Source: Mycolicibacterium aromaticivorans JS19b1 = JCM 16368 (lineage in GTDB: Bacteria; Actinomycetota; Actinomycetes; Mycobacteriales; Mycobacteriaceae). Taken from it: DNA of 64,000 nt. The position numbers and the translations under genes were made by a program. The notes under the pieces are model-generated. The model saw nothing but the letters and a program-made list of their open reading frames with translations, did not search any database and was not told where the DNA came from. Of the stretch, positions 10,542-20,037 are shown one piece after another (position 1 is the first letter of the stretch; each line of letters starts with the position of its first letter). The stretch lies in the NCBI RefSeq assembly GCF_000559085.1, contig NZ_JALN02000001.1, forward strand, positions 682,001 to 746,000, written 5' to 3'.

Positions 10542-11105
10542 CTAACCTCCGGACGACAGGGAATGAACAGGGGGACGCGACGCCGCGTTCCAGGTGGGGA
10601 TGACGCTGGTCGCCAGGGCGGCGGCAATGCTGACCGCGACCGCGATCGCCGCGCCGAATCCGAGACCGGCCGCCGACACCTCGGTGGGCACCAAACCGAG
10701 CATGCCGAGTGCGACAGCGGCGATGATCGCAAGCACCACACCGACGATCGCTCCGAGCGTGGCCGCGACTGCCGGTTCGACGAGCAGTGCGGCGATGACA
10801 GGACGGCGCGGCACTCCGGTGGCGCCGAGCACCCCGAGCTCGCGGGTGCGGTGCGCGATCGTGCGGGTGGTCGCCACAGCCACTTCCACGACACCCACCA
10901 GCAGAACCGTGATCGCGATCAGGATGACGGCTCGGCCGATTTCGCCTGCATGACCCAGCGACGCCGACTGTTCCTGGATGCCGGCCGACATTCCGAAGAC
11001 GATGACGACGAGGAAGGCGCCCGTGGCGGTGGTGACGATCGGCAGCACCATCTCGCGGACCCGGCGTCGTGCCGCCAGCCAGCCGTAGGACAGTCCAAAC
11101 ATCAT
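10542..11105 (-). CDS. FtsX-like ABC permease, short subunit
   Basis: A 187-aa membrane protein with one FtsX-like permease domain: helices near residues 15-35, 45-70, 85-130 and 140-170. It contains the ELGVLGATGVPRRPV cytoplasmic coupling motif and ends in an NAASRPPVHSL tail typical of the family. The start at 11105 (ATGATG) lies 2 bases after the stop of the larger permease, so the two are translationally coupled. It lacks the large extracytoplasmic domain of its partner, so the transporter is probably an asymmetric heterodimer. Confidence 0.8.
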   Translation of the reverse strand: MMFGLSYGWLAARRRVREMVLPIVTTATGAFLVVIVFGMSAGIQEQSASLGHAGEIGRAVILIAITVLLVGVVEVAVATTRTIAHRTRELGVLGATGVPRRPVIAALLVEPAVAATLGAIVGVVLAIIAAVALGMLGLVPTEVSAAGLGFGAAIAVAVSIAAALATSVIPTWNAASRPPVHSLSSGG

Positions 11106-11107
11106 AA

Positions 11108-12277
11108 TCAGCGCGCTCCGAGCAGGTCGACCGGACGGTTCTGCAGTAGGCGATGTACGGGTATCAGCGCGCCGACGATCGCCATCGCGGGCAGGAATCC
11201 CGCCACCATGCCGGCCGCCTGCAGCCAGGCGATCGGGGTGGCGATGCCCGGAATCACCAGCCACACAGCGACTCCCGCGGTCAGCACACCCACCACGTAG
11301 GCCGCCACGAACACGACGGCGGATTCCACGAGGAAGAAATAGAGCACCTCGTCGGCCAGGCCGATGCTGGACATGATGCCGAATTCACGGCGGCGTTCCT
11401 GCACGGCCGCTAGGAAGGACGACACCGCGATGATGAAGCCCAGTACAAGCCCGATGATCGAGATGATGCCCAGTGTCGAGCTGGTGACCTTGCCGGAGAA
11501 CAGCGCCGAGAACTTCTGATCGAATGTCAGCGGGCCGGTTCCGCCCACCGTGTCGTAGATCAGACCCGGGCCGCCGGGGTCGGGCTTCACGGACGGATCG
11601 GAGGTGGACCGCAGACCTACCGCGTCACCGAAGGTGCTGCCGAGGCTGCGACTCTTCTCCTGACCGGTCGGCGCGTACACGGTCCACCACCCGTTGTCGC
11701 CCACCACGGTGCGTGCCAGCGGCGTCGACACCGTGACCGATTCTCCCCCGCCGCGCACCACCGCAGCGAGGCTCTGCGAGCCGACGCTGATCGGGTCACC
11801 ATCGTGCAGACCCAGTCGTCGCGCGACACCGGATCCCAAAAGTGCTTGCCCGTCCGGGATTTCGTCGTCGCCGCGCAGCGAAACCACCGTCCCGTCGATG
11901 TCGGTGGTTCCGGAAAGCGTCTTGATCGCCCGCCACCCCCCAGGGGCGTCGATCACCGGGACCGGACCATCGGCGACCAACGCCTGCACCGAGCTGTCGT
12001 AGTGGACGCCCGCGGCCGGCACCGCCCACAGTTGAGCACCGCCGAGCACATCGGTCACCGAATCGGCGCCGGTGATGGCGAAGCTCGATGAAATCGTGCG
12101 CACCACCGTCACGCAGGTGATCGCCAGTGCGATACCGAGAACCGACAGCACAAACCGTTCGGGCCGCCGGCGGATGTTCGCCCAAGCAAACCGGAGCAGA
12201 CGCACGAACGTCTTGTTTCCGGATGTTGTGGCGATCACCGATGGCCGCGAAATCGTTGTGGAGGCAGAGGTTTCCAC
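11108..12277 (-). CDS. FtsX/MacB-like ABC permease with periplasmic domain
   Basis: A 389-aa permease. After a polar N-terminus there is a helix (about residues 40-62), a large extracytoplasmic domain (about 65-260), and three C-terminal helices with the EFGIMSSIGLADEVLYFFL coupling region. It ends with PVHRLLQNRPVDLL, the usual FtsX tail. The start is GTG with no clear ribosome site. It is the first gene of a leftward five-gene run with the short permease, the ATPase, the APC permease and the amine oxidase. The 100 bp upstream separate it from amiC and probably hold the promoter. Confidence 0.85.
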   Translation of the reverse strand: METSASTTISRPSVIATTSGNKTFVRLLRFAWANIRRRPERFVLSVLGIALAITCVTVVRTISSSFAITGADSVTDVLGGAQLWAVPAAGVHYDSSVQALVADGPVPVIDAPGGWRAIKTLSGTTDIDGTVVSLRGDDEIPDGQALLGSGVARRLGLHDGDPISVGSQSLAAVVRGGGESVTVSTPLARTVVGDNGWWTVYAPTGQEKSRSLGSTFGDAVGLRSTSDPSVKPDPGGPGLIYDTVGGTGPLTFDQKFSALFSGKVTSSTLGIISIIGLVLGFIIAVSSFLAAVQERRREFGIMSSIGLADEVLYFFLVESAVVFVAAYVVGVLTAGVAVWLVIPGIATPIAWLQAAGMVAGFLPAMAIVGALIPVHRLLQNRPVDLLGAR

Positions 12278-12377
12278 ACCGAAAATGTTCGGCGTGGACT
12301 GTTTCGGCCACCGAATCCGCTGATGTCACTCGAGTTACGCGAGCACCCCGGCTGTTAAATCAAGGTGTCTGCGGCAA

Positions 12378-13805
12378 CTAATGCGTCAGCGGCTGCTGGG
12401 GTGCGCTGTCGATGCGCGGCCACGGCTGGGCCGCCTCGAGCTCGTAGGCGAGTTCCAGGAGTCGGCGTTCGTGGCCCAGCGGGCCGGCCAGCATCATGCC
12501 CACCGGCATGCCGGACGCGGATTGGGCCAGCGGCAAGGAGATTGCCGGCTCGCCGGTGGCGTTCTGCAACGGTGTGAACGCCACCCAGTCGATCAGTCGG
12601 TCCATGATCTGCCGGAAGTCCGCGGTGGGATCCAGATGACCGATGCGGGGCGTCTCGTCGGCGAGCGTGGGCATCAGGATGACGTCGTAGGTCTGGTATA
12701 GCCGGGCGGTGATTCGCCGCAGCCTGCGCAACCGCATGATGGCGATCGGCAACTTGTGCAGGTTGCGGCTGGCGTGCCGGTCGAGCCCCAGGGTGAGATT
12801 GTCGAGCTTCGTCTTGTCGAAACTCTGACCGAACGTCCGCTGCCCGGTCCGCACCAACGTCATCGCCAGAAACGCCCAGTACAACAGGAAGTCGTCCAAG
12901 AAGTAGCGCGGCACCGGCGGCTGGTCGAGGTATTCGACGCTATGACCAAGGCCGGCAAGCAATTCAGCGGTCTTCAGGGTGTGGTCACGGATACTGGGTG
13001 CAGCCTGACGAACGACCGACTGGGTGACGACGGCGATGCGCAGCCGGGCACTGCTCGGACCGGTCACCGCGCCGATCGGTGGCAGCTTGCGGTCGCGCCA
13101 GACTCGCTCGGCTTCCCGGTAGAACGCGGCGGTGTCGCGCACGCTGCGGGTCAGCACCCCGTCGTTGACGATGCGCACCGGCATCTGGCGGGTCATCTTG
13201 TCCTGCGGCAACCGACCACGCGACGGCTTCAGGCCCACCAGACCGTTGCACGCGGCGGGGATGCGGATCGACCCACCGCCGTCGTTGGCGTGGGCGATGG
13301 GCACCACGCCGGCCGCCACGAACGCACCGGAGCCCGACGACGACGCCCCGGCGGTGAAGTCGGTGTCCCAGGGATTGCGGACAGCGCCCAGCCGCGGATG
13401 CTCGGCGGAGGCGCTGAACCCGAACTCCGAGAGCTGGGTCTTGCCCAGCGGCACCAGGCCGGTGGCCAGAAAGAGGCTGGCGAACTCGCCGTGCGCGGGC
13501 TGGGGACGGGGCTCCCAGGCGTCGGTACCCTGCATCGTCGGCATGCCCTCGACATCGACGTTGTCCTTGATGAACGTCGGCACCCCGTCGAAGTATCCGC
13601 GGCCGCCGGCGTACGCGCGGGCCAGTGCCCGCTCGAACGTCTGATGGGCCAGACCGTTGAGCATGGGGTTGACCGCCTCGGTACGCGCGATGGCGGCCTC
13701 CACGAGCTCGGGGCGGGATACCTTGCCGGTGCGGAGGGCGTCGACCAGAGCGACGGCGTCCATCGTGCCGAGCGCGTCATCGCGGTAGGCGTTCACATGT
13801 TGCAT
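12378..13805 (-). CDS. amiC: Amidase signature enzyme AmiC
   Basis: A 475-aa amidase-signature hydrolase. The Ser-cisSer-Lys triad is complete: K80 in PTFIKDNVDV, S155 in TAGASSSGSG, and nucleophile S179 in NDGGGSIRIPA, with the family spacing (75 and 24 residues). The start at 13805 aligns with the mycobacterial AmiC N-terminus (MQHVNAYRDDALG); an upstream GTG at 13826 adds only seven residues. As I recall, Rv2888c is the M. tuberculosis counterpart next to tsf. The physiological amide is unknown. It is separated from tsf by a strong terminator, so it has its own promoter. Confidence 0.93.
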   Translation of the reverse strand: MQHVNAYRDDALGTMDAVALVDALRTGKVSRPELVEAAIARTEAVNPMLNGLAHQTFERALARAYAGGRGYFDGVPTFIKDNVDVEGMPTMQGTDAWEPRPQPAHGEFASLFLATGLVPLGKTQLSEFGFSASAEHPRLGAVRNPWDTDFTAGASSSGSGAFVAAGVVPIAHANDGGGSIRIPAACNGLVGLKPSRGRLPQDKMTRQMPVRIVNDGVLTRSVRDTAAFYREAERVWRDRKLPPIGAVTGPSSARLRIAVVTQSVVRQAAPSIRDHTLKTAELLAGLGHSVEYLDQPPVPRYFLDDFLLYWAFLAMTLVRTGQRTFGQSFDKTKLDNLTLGLDRHASRNLHKLPIAIMRLRRLRRITARLYQTYDVILMPTLADETPRIGHLDPTADFRQIMDRLIDWVAFTPLQNATGEPAISLPLAQSASGMPVGMMLAGPLGHERRLLELAYELEAAQPWPRIDSAPQQPLTH

Positions 13806-13855
13806 TCCGCCGACGCTAGCAGGCACGTGTTCAATAACAGCGATCCCGACATGGC

Positions 13856-13899
13856 AAAACCCCGCGCCTCCGGGATCGCCGGATGAGGCGCGGGGTTTT
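13856..13899. terminator. Strong bidirectional Rho-independent terminator after tsf
   Basis: A perfect 15-bp inverted repeat has arms AAAACCCCGCGCCTC (13856-13870) and GAGGCGCGGGGTTTT (13885-13899) around a 14-base loop. A-tracts and T-tracts flank it on both strands. In the direction of the rpsB-tsf transcript it lies about 185 bp beyond the tsf stop, after the tandem repeat. It separates that transcript from amiC. Confidence 0.93.
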
Positions 13900-13920
13900 C
13901 CAGTGGGCGGTTGGTGTTCC

Positions 13921-14082
13921 GCCCAAGTTTGATGTCGGGCCCAAGTTTGGTGTCGGGCCCAAGTTTGGTGTCGGGCCCAAGTTTGGTGTCGGGCCCAAGT
14001 TTGGTGTCGGGCCCAAGTTTGGTGTCGGGCCCAAGTTTGGTGTCGGGCCCAAGTTTGGTGTCGGGCCCAAGTTTGGTGTCGG
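13921..14082. repeat. Nine tandem copies of an 18-bp repeat downstream of tsf
   Basis: The unit GCCCAAGTTTGGTGTCGG is repeated nine times head to tail. Eight copies are identical and the copy farthest from tsf has a single change. The array begins one base beyond the tsf stop and ends about 20 bp before the terminator stem, so it forms the 3' untranslated region of the rpsB-tsf message. Because 18 is a multiple of three it stays open in several frames on both strands, but it shows no start context and is not a convincing gene. It looks like a variable-number tandem repeat locus. Confidence 0.97.
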
Positions 14083-14083
14083 G

Positions 14084-14899
14084 CTAGGCCTGACCGACCT
14101 CGAACCGGACGAACCGGGTCACGGTCACGCCGGCCTCGTCGAGCAGCGCCTTGACGGTCTTCTTGCTGTCGGACACCGACGGCTGGTCGAGCAGCACGAC
14201 GTCCTTGTAGAAGCCGGTGACCCTGCCCTCGATGATCTTGGGCAGTGCCTGCTCGGGCTTACCTTCGGCCTTGGCGGTCTCCTCCGCGATGTGGCGCTCG
14301 TTGGCCACGATGTCGGCGGGGACGTCGTCACGGGTCAGGTACTTGGCCTTCAGCGCAGCGATCTGCAGCGCCACCGAGTGCGCCGCCTCTGTGTCATCGC
14401 CGGTGTACTCGACCAGCACACCCACCGCGGGCGGCAGGTCGGCGGCACGCTTGTGCAGGTAGGCCTCGACGTTGCCGTCAAAGTACGCCGCACGGCGCAG
14501 TTCGAGCTTCTCGCCGATCTTGGCAGAGAGTTCCGCGACGGCTTCCTCGACGGTCCTGTCACCGATTTTGGCGGCCTTGAGGGCCTCCACATCGGCGGCC
14601 TTGGACTCGGCCGCGGCAGCGACCACGTCGTTGGCCAATTTCTGGAACTCGGCGTTTTTGGCGACGAAGTCGGTCTCGGAGTTGAGCTCGATCATCGCCC
14701 CGCCCTTGGCGGCGACCAGGCCTTCGGCGGTGGCGCGCTCAGCGCGCTTGCCGACGTCCTTGGCACCCTTGATGCGTAGCGCCTCGACAGCCTTGTCGAA
14801 GTCGCCGTCGCTCTCCGCCAGGGCGTTCTTGCAGTCGAGCATGCCCGCACCGGTGAGCTCCCGAAGCCGCTTGACGTCGGCAGCGGTGTAGTTAGCCAT
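14084..14899 (-). CDS. tsf: Translation elongation factor Ts
   Basis: A 271-aa nucleotide-exchange factor for EF-Tu. The N-terminal UBA-like domain ([19 protein letters not shown]) is followed by the TDFVAKN motif at about residues 78-84, which contacts EF-Tu, and by the core and dimerisation domains, with a typical C-terminus. It is 18 bp after rpsB and surely co-transcribed with it. The 3' end runs straight into the 9 x 18-bp repeat and then the terminator. Confidence 0.98.
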   Translation of the reverse strand: MANYTAADVKRLRELTGAGMLDCKNALAESDGDFDKAVEALRIKGAKDVGKRAERATAEGLVAAKGGAMIELNSETDFVAKNAEFQKLANDVVAAAAESKAADVEALKAAKIGDRTVEEAVAELSAKIGEKLELRRAAYFDGNVEAYLHKRAADLPPAVGVLVEYTGDDTEAAHSVALQIAALKAKYLTRDDVPADIVANERHIAEETAKAEGKPEQALPKIIEGRVTGFYKDVVLLDQPSVSDSKKTVKALLDEAGVTVTRFVRFEVGQA

Positions 14900-14917
14900 G
14901 TGGCCCTTCCCTAAGAA

Positions 14918-15757
14918 CTAAGAACCTTCAGTGGTGGTTTCGGTGGCGACCGGCCCAGCGTCGTTGGGGGCCGACGCGGTTGCGCTGGCGAGCAGCTCCT
15001 GCTCCCATTCGGCGAGCGGCTCGGCCGCGGCTCCGGAACCGGAGTCGGCCTTGTCGCCCGCATTGACACCGGAGCGTGCCTGCAGACCCTCGGCCACCGC
15101 GGAGGCGATCACCTTGGTCAGCAGCGCCGCGGAGCGGATCGCGTCGTCGTTGCCCGGGATCGGGTAGTTGACCTGATCGGGGTCGCAGTTGGTGTCCAGG
15201 ATCGCGATGACCGGGATGCCGAGCTTGATGGCCTCGCTGATCGCGAGGTGTTCCTTGTTCGTGTCGACGACCCACACCGCAGACGGCACCTTGGCCATGT
15301 CCCGGATACCGCCGAGGCTGCGCTCGAGCTTGGTCTTCTCGCGGGTCAGCATCAAGATTTCCTTCTTGGTGCGACCCTCGAAGCCACCGGTCTGCTCCAT
15401 GGCCTCGAGCTCCTTCATCCGCTGAAGGCGCTTGTGCACGGTCTGGAAGTTGGTGAGCATGCCACCCAGCCAGCGCTGGTTCACGTACGGCATGCCGACG
15501 CGCGTCGCCTCTTCGGCGATGGATTCCTGGGCCTGCTTCTTGGTGCCGACGAACAGGATCGTGCCGCCGTGGGCGACGGTCTCCTTGACGAACTCGTAGG
15601 CCTGATCGATGTAGGTCAGCGTCTGCTGCAGGTCGATGATGTAGATGCCGTTGCGGTCGGTGAAGATGAACCGCTTCATCTTGGGGTTCCAGCGTCGGGT
15701 CTGGTGCCCGAAGTGCGTGCCGCTGTCAAGCAGCTGCTTCATGGTTACAACAGCCAT
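14918..15757 (-). CDS. rpsB: 30S ribosomal protein S2
   Basis: A 279-aa S2 protein. The start at 15757 gives the standard N-terminus [18 protein letters not shown], with AAGGAA upstream; the open frame extends further but has no family similarity there. Hallmarks include [11 protein letters not shown], the GTKKQAQ and [12 protein letters not shown] motifs, and [20 protein letters not shown]. The C-terminal ~45 residues are an Ala/Glu-rich extension, common in actinobacteria. A structured leader lies upstream (see next entry). Confidence 0.98.
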   Translation of the reverse strand: MAVVTMKQLLDSGTHFGHQTRRWNPKMKRFIFTDRNGIYIIDLQQTLTYIDQAYEFVKETVAHGGTILFVGTKKQAQESIAEEATRVGMPYVNQRWLGGMLTNFQTVHKRLQRMKELEAMEQTGGFEGRTKKEILMLTREKTKLERSLGGIRDMAKVPSAVWVVDTNKEHLAISEAIKLGIPVIAILDTNCDPDQVNYPIPGNDDAIRSAALLTKVIASAVAEGLQARSGVNAGDKADSGSGAAAEPLAEWEQELLASATASAPNDAGPVATETTTEGS

Positions 15758-15780
15758 GGGTCGGCCATTCCTTATGTGTT

Positions 15781-15837
15781 GTCGGTTGTCGCCCGGCTTC
15801 GGGTGAAGCCAAGCCCTGGCGCCTGAGGCGTGCCGAC
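15781..15837 (-). promoter_or_regulatory. Possible structured 5' leader of rpsB-tsf
   Basis: The leader of the leftward transcript can fold. GGCTTC/GAAGCC (15795-15800 with 15805-15810) makes a 6-bp stem with a 4-base loop, enclosed by GTCGG/CCGAC pairing (15781-15785 with 15833-15837). S2 autoregulates its own operon in many bacteria through an rpsB leader, so a regulatory role is plausible, but I cannot match this to a named leader. The rest of the 299-bp rpsB/M23 intergenic space contains a TTGACT on the minus strand near 15930 as a possible -35 element, without a clear -10. Confidence 0.35.
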
Positions 15838-16056
15838 CCGTCGTTGTGAAACCTCGGACGAGACCAACCGGCATGCGTGGTGCAAGTGTCGACGTGGCGA
15901 ACTTGCGGAACAGGCGCGCGAAGTCAACCCGCTCGCGCGAGTTGCAGGAGAAAGTTTACACCGCTCAAAGGGGTGCTTTGTCCACAGCGCGGCGCCCGTC
16001 CACAGGATGGCCCCTGGCGGCTTTTGTCTCGGCGAATATCGCGCTGAACTGGAGCG

Positions 16057-16548
16057 ATGCGGGTCATTGCGGTGGTGGTGGCGGCGTTGCTCGTGTGCGC
16101 GGGCGCCGGCCGTGCCGACGCCGGCCGGCTGCTGTGGCCGCTACGGCCTCCGCCGTCGGTGACCAGGGCCTTCGATGCACCGTCACCGGACTGGCGGCGC
16201 GGTCACCGCGGCGTGGACCTCGCCGGGACGCCTGACCAGCCGGTTTACGCCGCAGGCCCGGCGACGGTGGTGTTCGCCGGAAGGCTGGCCGGGCGCCCGG
16301 TGGTGTCGCTGGCACATGCCGGCGGACTGCGCACCAGCTACGAACCGGTCGAGGCCTCGGTGCGGGTCGGTCAGCTCGTCGACGGGTCGACGGCGCTGGG
16401 CCGGCTGCTGCCCGGGCATGCGGGCTGCCCGGCAGCGGCGTGCCTGCATTGGGGTGCGATGTGGGGTCCGGCTTCGCGAGCCGACTACATCGATCCGCTG
16501 GGCCTGCTGGGCAGCACGCCGGTTCGGCTCAAGCCGCTGGCGGGGTGA
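16057..16548 (+). CDS. Secreted M23 family (LytM-like) peptidase domain protein
   Basis: A 163-aa protein with an N-terminal signal peptide (MRVIAVVVAALLVCAGAGRADA) followed directly by a single M23 domain. The first metal-binding motif HRGVDLAG (HxxxD) is present, with the AAGPATVVFAGRLAG and GGLRTSYEPV strands. The usual HxH near the end is only partly kept, with one His in CLHWGAMWG. Zinc binding may therefore be altered, and the protein could be a cell-wall-binding or activator type rather than an active endopeptidase. As I recall, the neighbouring Rv2891 is the tubercular counterpart. It diverges from rpsB. Confidence 0.82.
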   Translation: MRVIAVVVAALLVCAGAGRADAGRLLWPLRPPPSVTRAFDAPSPDWRRGHRGVDLAGTPDQPVYAAGPATVVFAGRLAGRPVVSLAHAGGLRTSYEPVEASVRVGQLVDGSTALGRLLPGHAGCPAAACLHWGAMWGPASRADYIDPLGLLGSTPVRLKPLAG

Positions 16549-16569
16549 GAATCCGTAGGCTGGTCGGTA

Positions 16570-18000
16570 ATGACCATCGCGCCCGACACGACCGTCGTCC
16601 TCGGCCACAGATTCGCCGCCGAGCTGCCCGAGATCGCGCTGCGCTGGCAGGCCGAAGCCGCCCCTGATCCACGGCTGCTCGTGCTCAACGAGACGCTCGC
16701 CGCCGAGCTGGGCTTTAACCCCTCCTGGCTGCGCGGTCCCGACGGAATCGGGTTGCTTGTCGGGACTGCGCTGCCCGCGGACGCCGAGCCCGTCGCGCAG
16801 GGGTATGCCGGTCACCAGTTCGGCGGCTGGGTGCCGCGGCTGGGCGACGGGCGAGCACTGCTGCTCGGTGAACTCGCCGACGCCGACGGGCGGTTACGCG
16901 ATCTCCATCTCAAAGGATCCGGCCGCACGCCGTTCGCCCGCGGCGGCGACGGCCTGGCGGCTGTCGGTCCGATGCTGCGGGAGTACCTCGTCAGCGAGGC
17001 CATGCACGCACTGGGGATTCCCACCACCCGCTCGCTGTCGGTCGTGGCCACCGGGCGCATCGCGCAGCGCGAGACCCAGCTGCATGGCGCCGTCCTGGCC
17101 CGTGTCGCGTCGAGCCATCTGCGCGTCGGCAGCTTCCAATATGTCGCGGCCGCAGGTGAACTCGAGGTGCTGCGGCGACTCGCCGATCATGCGATCGGCA
17201 GGCACTACCCCGACGCCGCCGAGGCCGACAATCCGTATCTGGCGCTGCTCGACTCGGTGATCGCCGCTCAGGCCCACCTCGTCGCGCAGTGGATGCTGGT
17301 CGGGTTCATCCATGGCGTGATGAACACCGACAACATGACGATCTCGGGTGAGACGATCGACTACGGGCCATGCGCTTTCATGGACGCCTTCGACCCCAAG
17401 ACCGTGTTCAGTTCGATCGACTCGTGGGGCCGCTACGCGTACGGCAACCAGCCTTCCGTCGCCACCTGGAACCTCGCCCGCTTCGCCGAGGCGCTACTCG
17501 GGCTCATCGATGAGGATCAGGATCGCGCTGTCGAGTTGGCGACCGAATCGCTTCAGCAGTTCGCGCCGCAGTACTCGTCGGCGTGGTTGGCGGGCATGCG
17601 CCGAAAGCTCGGACTGGGTGACGAGGTCGAGGACGCGACCGCCGGGCAACTCACCGATGATCTGGTGGAGCTACTCGAAGGCGAGCACGTCGACTACACC
17701 TCGTTCTTCCGCCGCCTGGCCGATGGTGTGATCGAGCCACCGTTCGAGGCGTGGGCAACCCGGTGGCGCGCCCTGAGCCCGGACGTCGATGGGATGCGCC
17801 GGGTCAATCCCGTGTACATCCCCCGCAACCACCTCGTCGAGGAAGCGCTGACCGCCGCCACGGAGGGCGACCTGGAGCCGTTCACGCGGCTACTGGTGGC
17901 GCTCAGCTCGCCGTACGACGAGCATGCGGGGCTCGAGCGCTATGCCGAGCCCGCGCCGGAAGACTTCGGCCGCTGCTTCCAAACATTCTGCGGCACTTAG
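16570..18000 (+). CDS. selO: SelO/YdiU family protein adenylyltransferase
   Basis: A 476-aa pseudokinase of the SelO (UPF0061) family, which transfers AMP from ATP to Ser/Thr/Tyr of redox-related proteins. Diagnostic motifs are [20 protein letters not shown], the Gly-rich [15 protein letters not shown], the [19 protein letters not shown] metal-binding stretch and [10 protein letters not shown] Cys three residues from the C-terminus (FCGT) sits where vertebrate SelO has selenocysteine. It starts about 20 bp after the M23 gene and is convergent with xerC with a 4-bp gap. The role in stress is inferred from E. coli and human homologues. Confidence 0.93.
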   Translation: MTIAPDTTVVLGHRFAAELPEIALRWQAEAAPDPRLLVLNETLAAELGFNPSWLRGPDGIGLLVGTALPADAEPVAQGYAGHQFGGWVPRLGDGRALLLGELADADGRLRDLHLKGSGRTPFARGGDGLAAVGPMLREYLVSEAMHALGIPTTRSLSVVATGRIAQRETQLHGAVLARVASSHLRVGSFQYVAAAGELEVLRRLADHAIGRHYPDAAEADNPYLALLDSVIAAQAHLVAQWMLVGFIHGVMNTDNMTISGETIDYGPCAFMDAFDPKTVFSSIDSWGRYAYGNQPSVATWNLARFAEALLGLIDEDQDRAVELATESLQQFAPQYSSAWLAGMRRKLGLGDEVEDATAGQLTDDLVELLEGEHVDYTSFFRRLADGVIEPPFEAWATRWRALSPDVDGMRRVNPVYIPRNHLVEEALTAATEGDLEPFTRLLVALSSPYDEHAGLERYAEPAPEDFGRCFQTFCGT

Positions 18001-18004
18001 ATTC

Positions 18005-18922
18005 TCAGGCGCGCGGGTGCGCCTGATCGTGCACGGCGCGCAGGCGCGCAACCGTCACATGGGTATAGAGCTGCGTGGTGGCCAATGTTGAGTGGCCGAG
18101 GATCTCCTGGACGATGCGCAAGTCGGCGCCACCTTCGAGTAGATGGGTGGCCGCGCTGTGCCGCAGACCGTGCGGTCCGATGTCGGGTGCCCCGTCGACC
18201 GCCGACATCGTTTGGTGCACCACGGTGCGGGCCTGACGGGGGTCGAGCCGCTTGCCGCGCGTCCCGAGCAGCAGCGCGGGACCGGAGTCGGGCGTGGCCA
18301 GTTCGGGCCTGCCGTCGGTCAGCCAGGCGGTGAGCGCGGCCAGCGCCGGCGCCCCGAACGGGACCGTACGTTGTTTGTTGCCCTTGCCCAGAACGCGCAG
18401 CACCCGCCGGCCGGTGTCGACGTCGTCGATGTCCAGGCCGCACAGCTCGCTGACGCGGATGCCGGTGGCGTAAAGGAGCTCGACGATCAGCCGGTCACGC
18501 AGCGCCAGCGGGTCGCCCTGCTCGGCGCCGAGGTCGGCGGCGGCCATCGCGGCCAGCGCCTGATCCTGACGCAATACCGCGGGCAGGGTGCGACGGGCCT
18601 TGGGCAACTGGAGCCGGACCGCGGGGTCGTCGGCAAGCAGACCGCGCCGGGCGGCCCATGCGGTGAACGTCTTGACCGCCGAGGTGCGTCTGGCCAGGGT
18701 TGTGCGAGCCGCTCCGGCAGCCGATTGCGCGGCCAGCCAGGACCGCAGGACCGGAAGGGTCAGTGCGCCCAGCCCGGCGCCGGGGGCGCGCTCGTCGAGG
18801 AACGCAAACAGCAATTTCAGGTCGGTGAGGTAGGCCCGTCGGGTGTGCTCGGAGCGGGAACGCTCCAGCGCGAGGTACTCGGCGTAGTCGTCGAGGATCG
18901 CCGCGCAGTCACTCGGGTCCAC
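18005..18922 (-). CDS. xerC: Tyrosine recombinase XerC
   Basis: A 305-aa site-specific recombinase that resolves chromosome dimers at dif with XerD. The N-terminal SAM-like core-binding domain is followed by a catalytic domain with Arg in [14 protein letters not shown], Lys in [31 protein letters not shown] and the nucleophile Tyr in TQLYTHV. The GTG at 18922 was chosen because the mycobacterial protein begins near the [13 protein letters not shown] helix; further upstream the frame encodes unrelated sequence. Its position in the conserved gene order argues that this is the housekeeping enzyme and not a phage integrase. Confidence 0.94.
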   Translation of the reverse strand: MDPSDCAAILDDYAEYLALERSRSEHTRRAYLTDLKLLFAFLDERAPGAGLGALTLPVLRSWLAAQSAAGAARTTLARRTSAVKTFTAWAARRGLLADDPAVRLQLPKARRTLPAVLRQDQALAAMAAADLGAEQGDPLALRDRLIVELLYATGIRVSELCGLDIDDVDTGRRVLRVLGKGNKQRTVPFGAPALAALTAWLTDGRPELATPDSGPALLLGTRGKRLDPRQARTVVHQTMSAVDGAPDIGPHGLRHSAATHLLEGGADLRIVQEILGHSTLATTQLYTHVTVARLRAVHDQAHPRA

Positions 18923-19001
18923 TCCCCTACGTTCGCACCCCGGCGCACCCCGGCGCACACGGACGCTCGGCGTGTCCCGCCGTCGTGACTATTCCGTTGC
19001 G

Positions 19002-19163
19002 TCAGGACCGCTTGAACGGATTCCAGCGCGACGGCCGCTCGCTCTCGGCGTGTCCCGAGCACCACTGCCCGGCAGGCACGCCGCGACGTACTTCATCGAC
19101 GTGCATGCCACAGCCCGACCACGTCGTCTTCCCGCACACCCGACAATTCACAGCTCGGCACAT
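19002..19163 (-). CDS. 53-aa cysteine-rich small protein
   Basis: A short gene of 53 codons with a strong ribosome site (AAAGGAGAT, 4 bases before the ATG). The protein has C2, C7, C10, C18 and C35 with H21 and H38, a pattern like a small zinc-binding knuckle (CxxxxCxxC then C..H and C..H), and a basic C-terminus ending NPFKRS. I believe similar small proteins are common in actinobacteria, but I know of no assigned function. It lies 26 bp downstream of the CsoR-like repressor gene and is almost certainly co-transcribed with it, so it may act in the same metal or thiol response. Confidence 0.75.
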   Translation of the reverse strand: MCRAVNCRVCGKTTWSGCGMHVDEVRRGVPAGQWCSGHAESERPSRWNPFKRS

Positions 19164-19189
19164 CGTGATCTCCTTTCCGTAAGAGCCGG

Positions 19190-19540
<351 letters not shown>

Positions 19541-19596
19541 TACTAGATTGTTGCCGTCCACTTGTAGCGGCTTGAGTCGCGTCACACGAGAGAGAG

Positions 19597-20037
19597 ATGC
19601 CGCCAATGCTTGGCTTGCTGAAACGGTTTTGGGTGGCAGCGATAGTGGTCATCGCCCTGCTGGCCGCGGTGGCTGTGGTCGGCCGGCTTCGAACGTTCTT
19701 CGACTCCGACAAGCCCTATCACGCCGCCGCGATGCCGGCAGACGCCATCAAGCCCATCAACACCAAGCGGGTGACCTATGAGATCGTCGGTCCCGCAGAG
19801 GCCTCCGGGCGAATAAGCTACCTCGACGTCAACGGCAAGACGATAGAGGCGGCCTTCACCGCGCTGCCCTGGTCGGTGACGGTGAGCACCACCGACCCCG
19901 GCGTGCTGGCCAATGTGGTCGCCCAAGGTAACACCGACGCATTGGGCTGCCGCATCCTGGTCGACGACAAAGTCGTCGCCGAGAACTTCGCCAACGGTCG
20001 TGATGCGCAAGCCTTCTGTCTGGACAAAGCCGCATGA
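19597..20037 (+). CDS. MmpS family membrane protein
   Basis: A 146-aa MmpS protein, the small accessory partner of an MmpL exporter. It has one N-terminal membrane helix (about residues 8-28) and an extracytoplasmic beta-rich domain with the family pattern VTYEIVGPAEASGRISYLDVNG, ALPWSVTV and a late CRILVDDKVVAE strand. The GAGAGAG before the ATG is a weak ribosome site. Its last four bases overlap the mmpL start as ATGA, so the pair is coupled. Divergent from the CsoR-like repressor across an 86-bp region holding the operator. Confidence 0.92.
   Translation: MPPMLGLLKRFWVAAIVVIALLAAVAVVGRLRTFFDSDKPYHAAAMPADAIKPINTKRVTYEIVGPAEASGRISYLDVNGKTIEAAFTALPWSVTVSTTDPGVLANVVAQGNTDALGCRILVDDKVVAENFANGRDAQAFCLDKAA

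Noticed and set aside
13883-14779. Possible repeat protein read through the 18-bp array and antisense to tsf
   Set aside because: It is open only because 18 is a multiple of three and tsf antisense is GC-rich; there is no start context, and the array lies between a stop codon and a terminator.
18005-18922. Phage or integron integrase
   Set aside because: Position in conserved gene order and family features match housekeeping XerC; there are no phage genes or attachment repeats around it.
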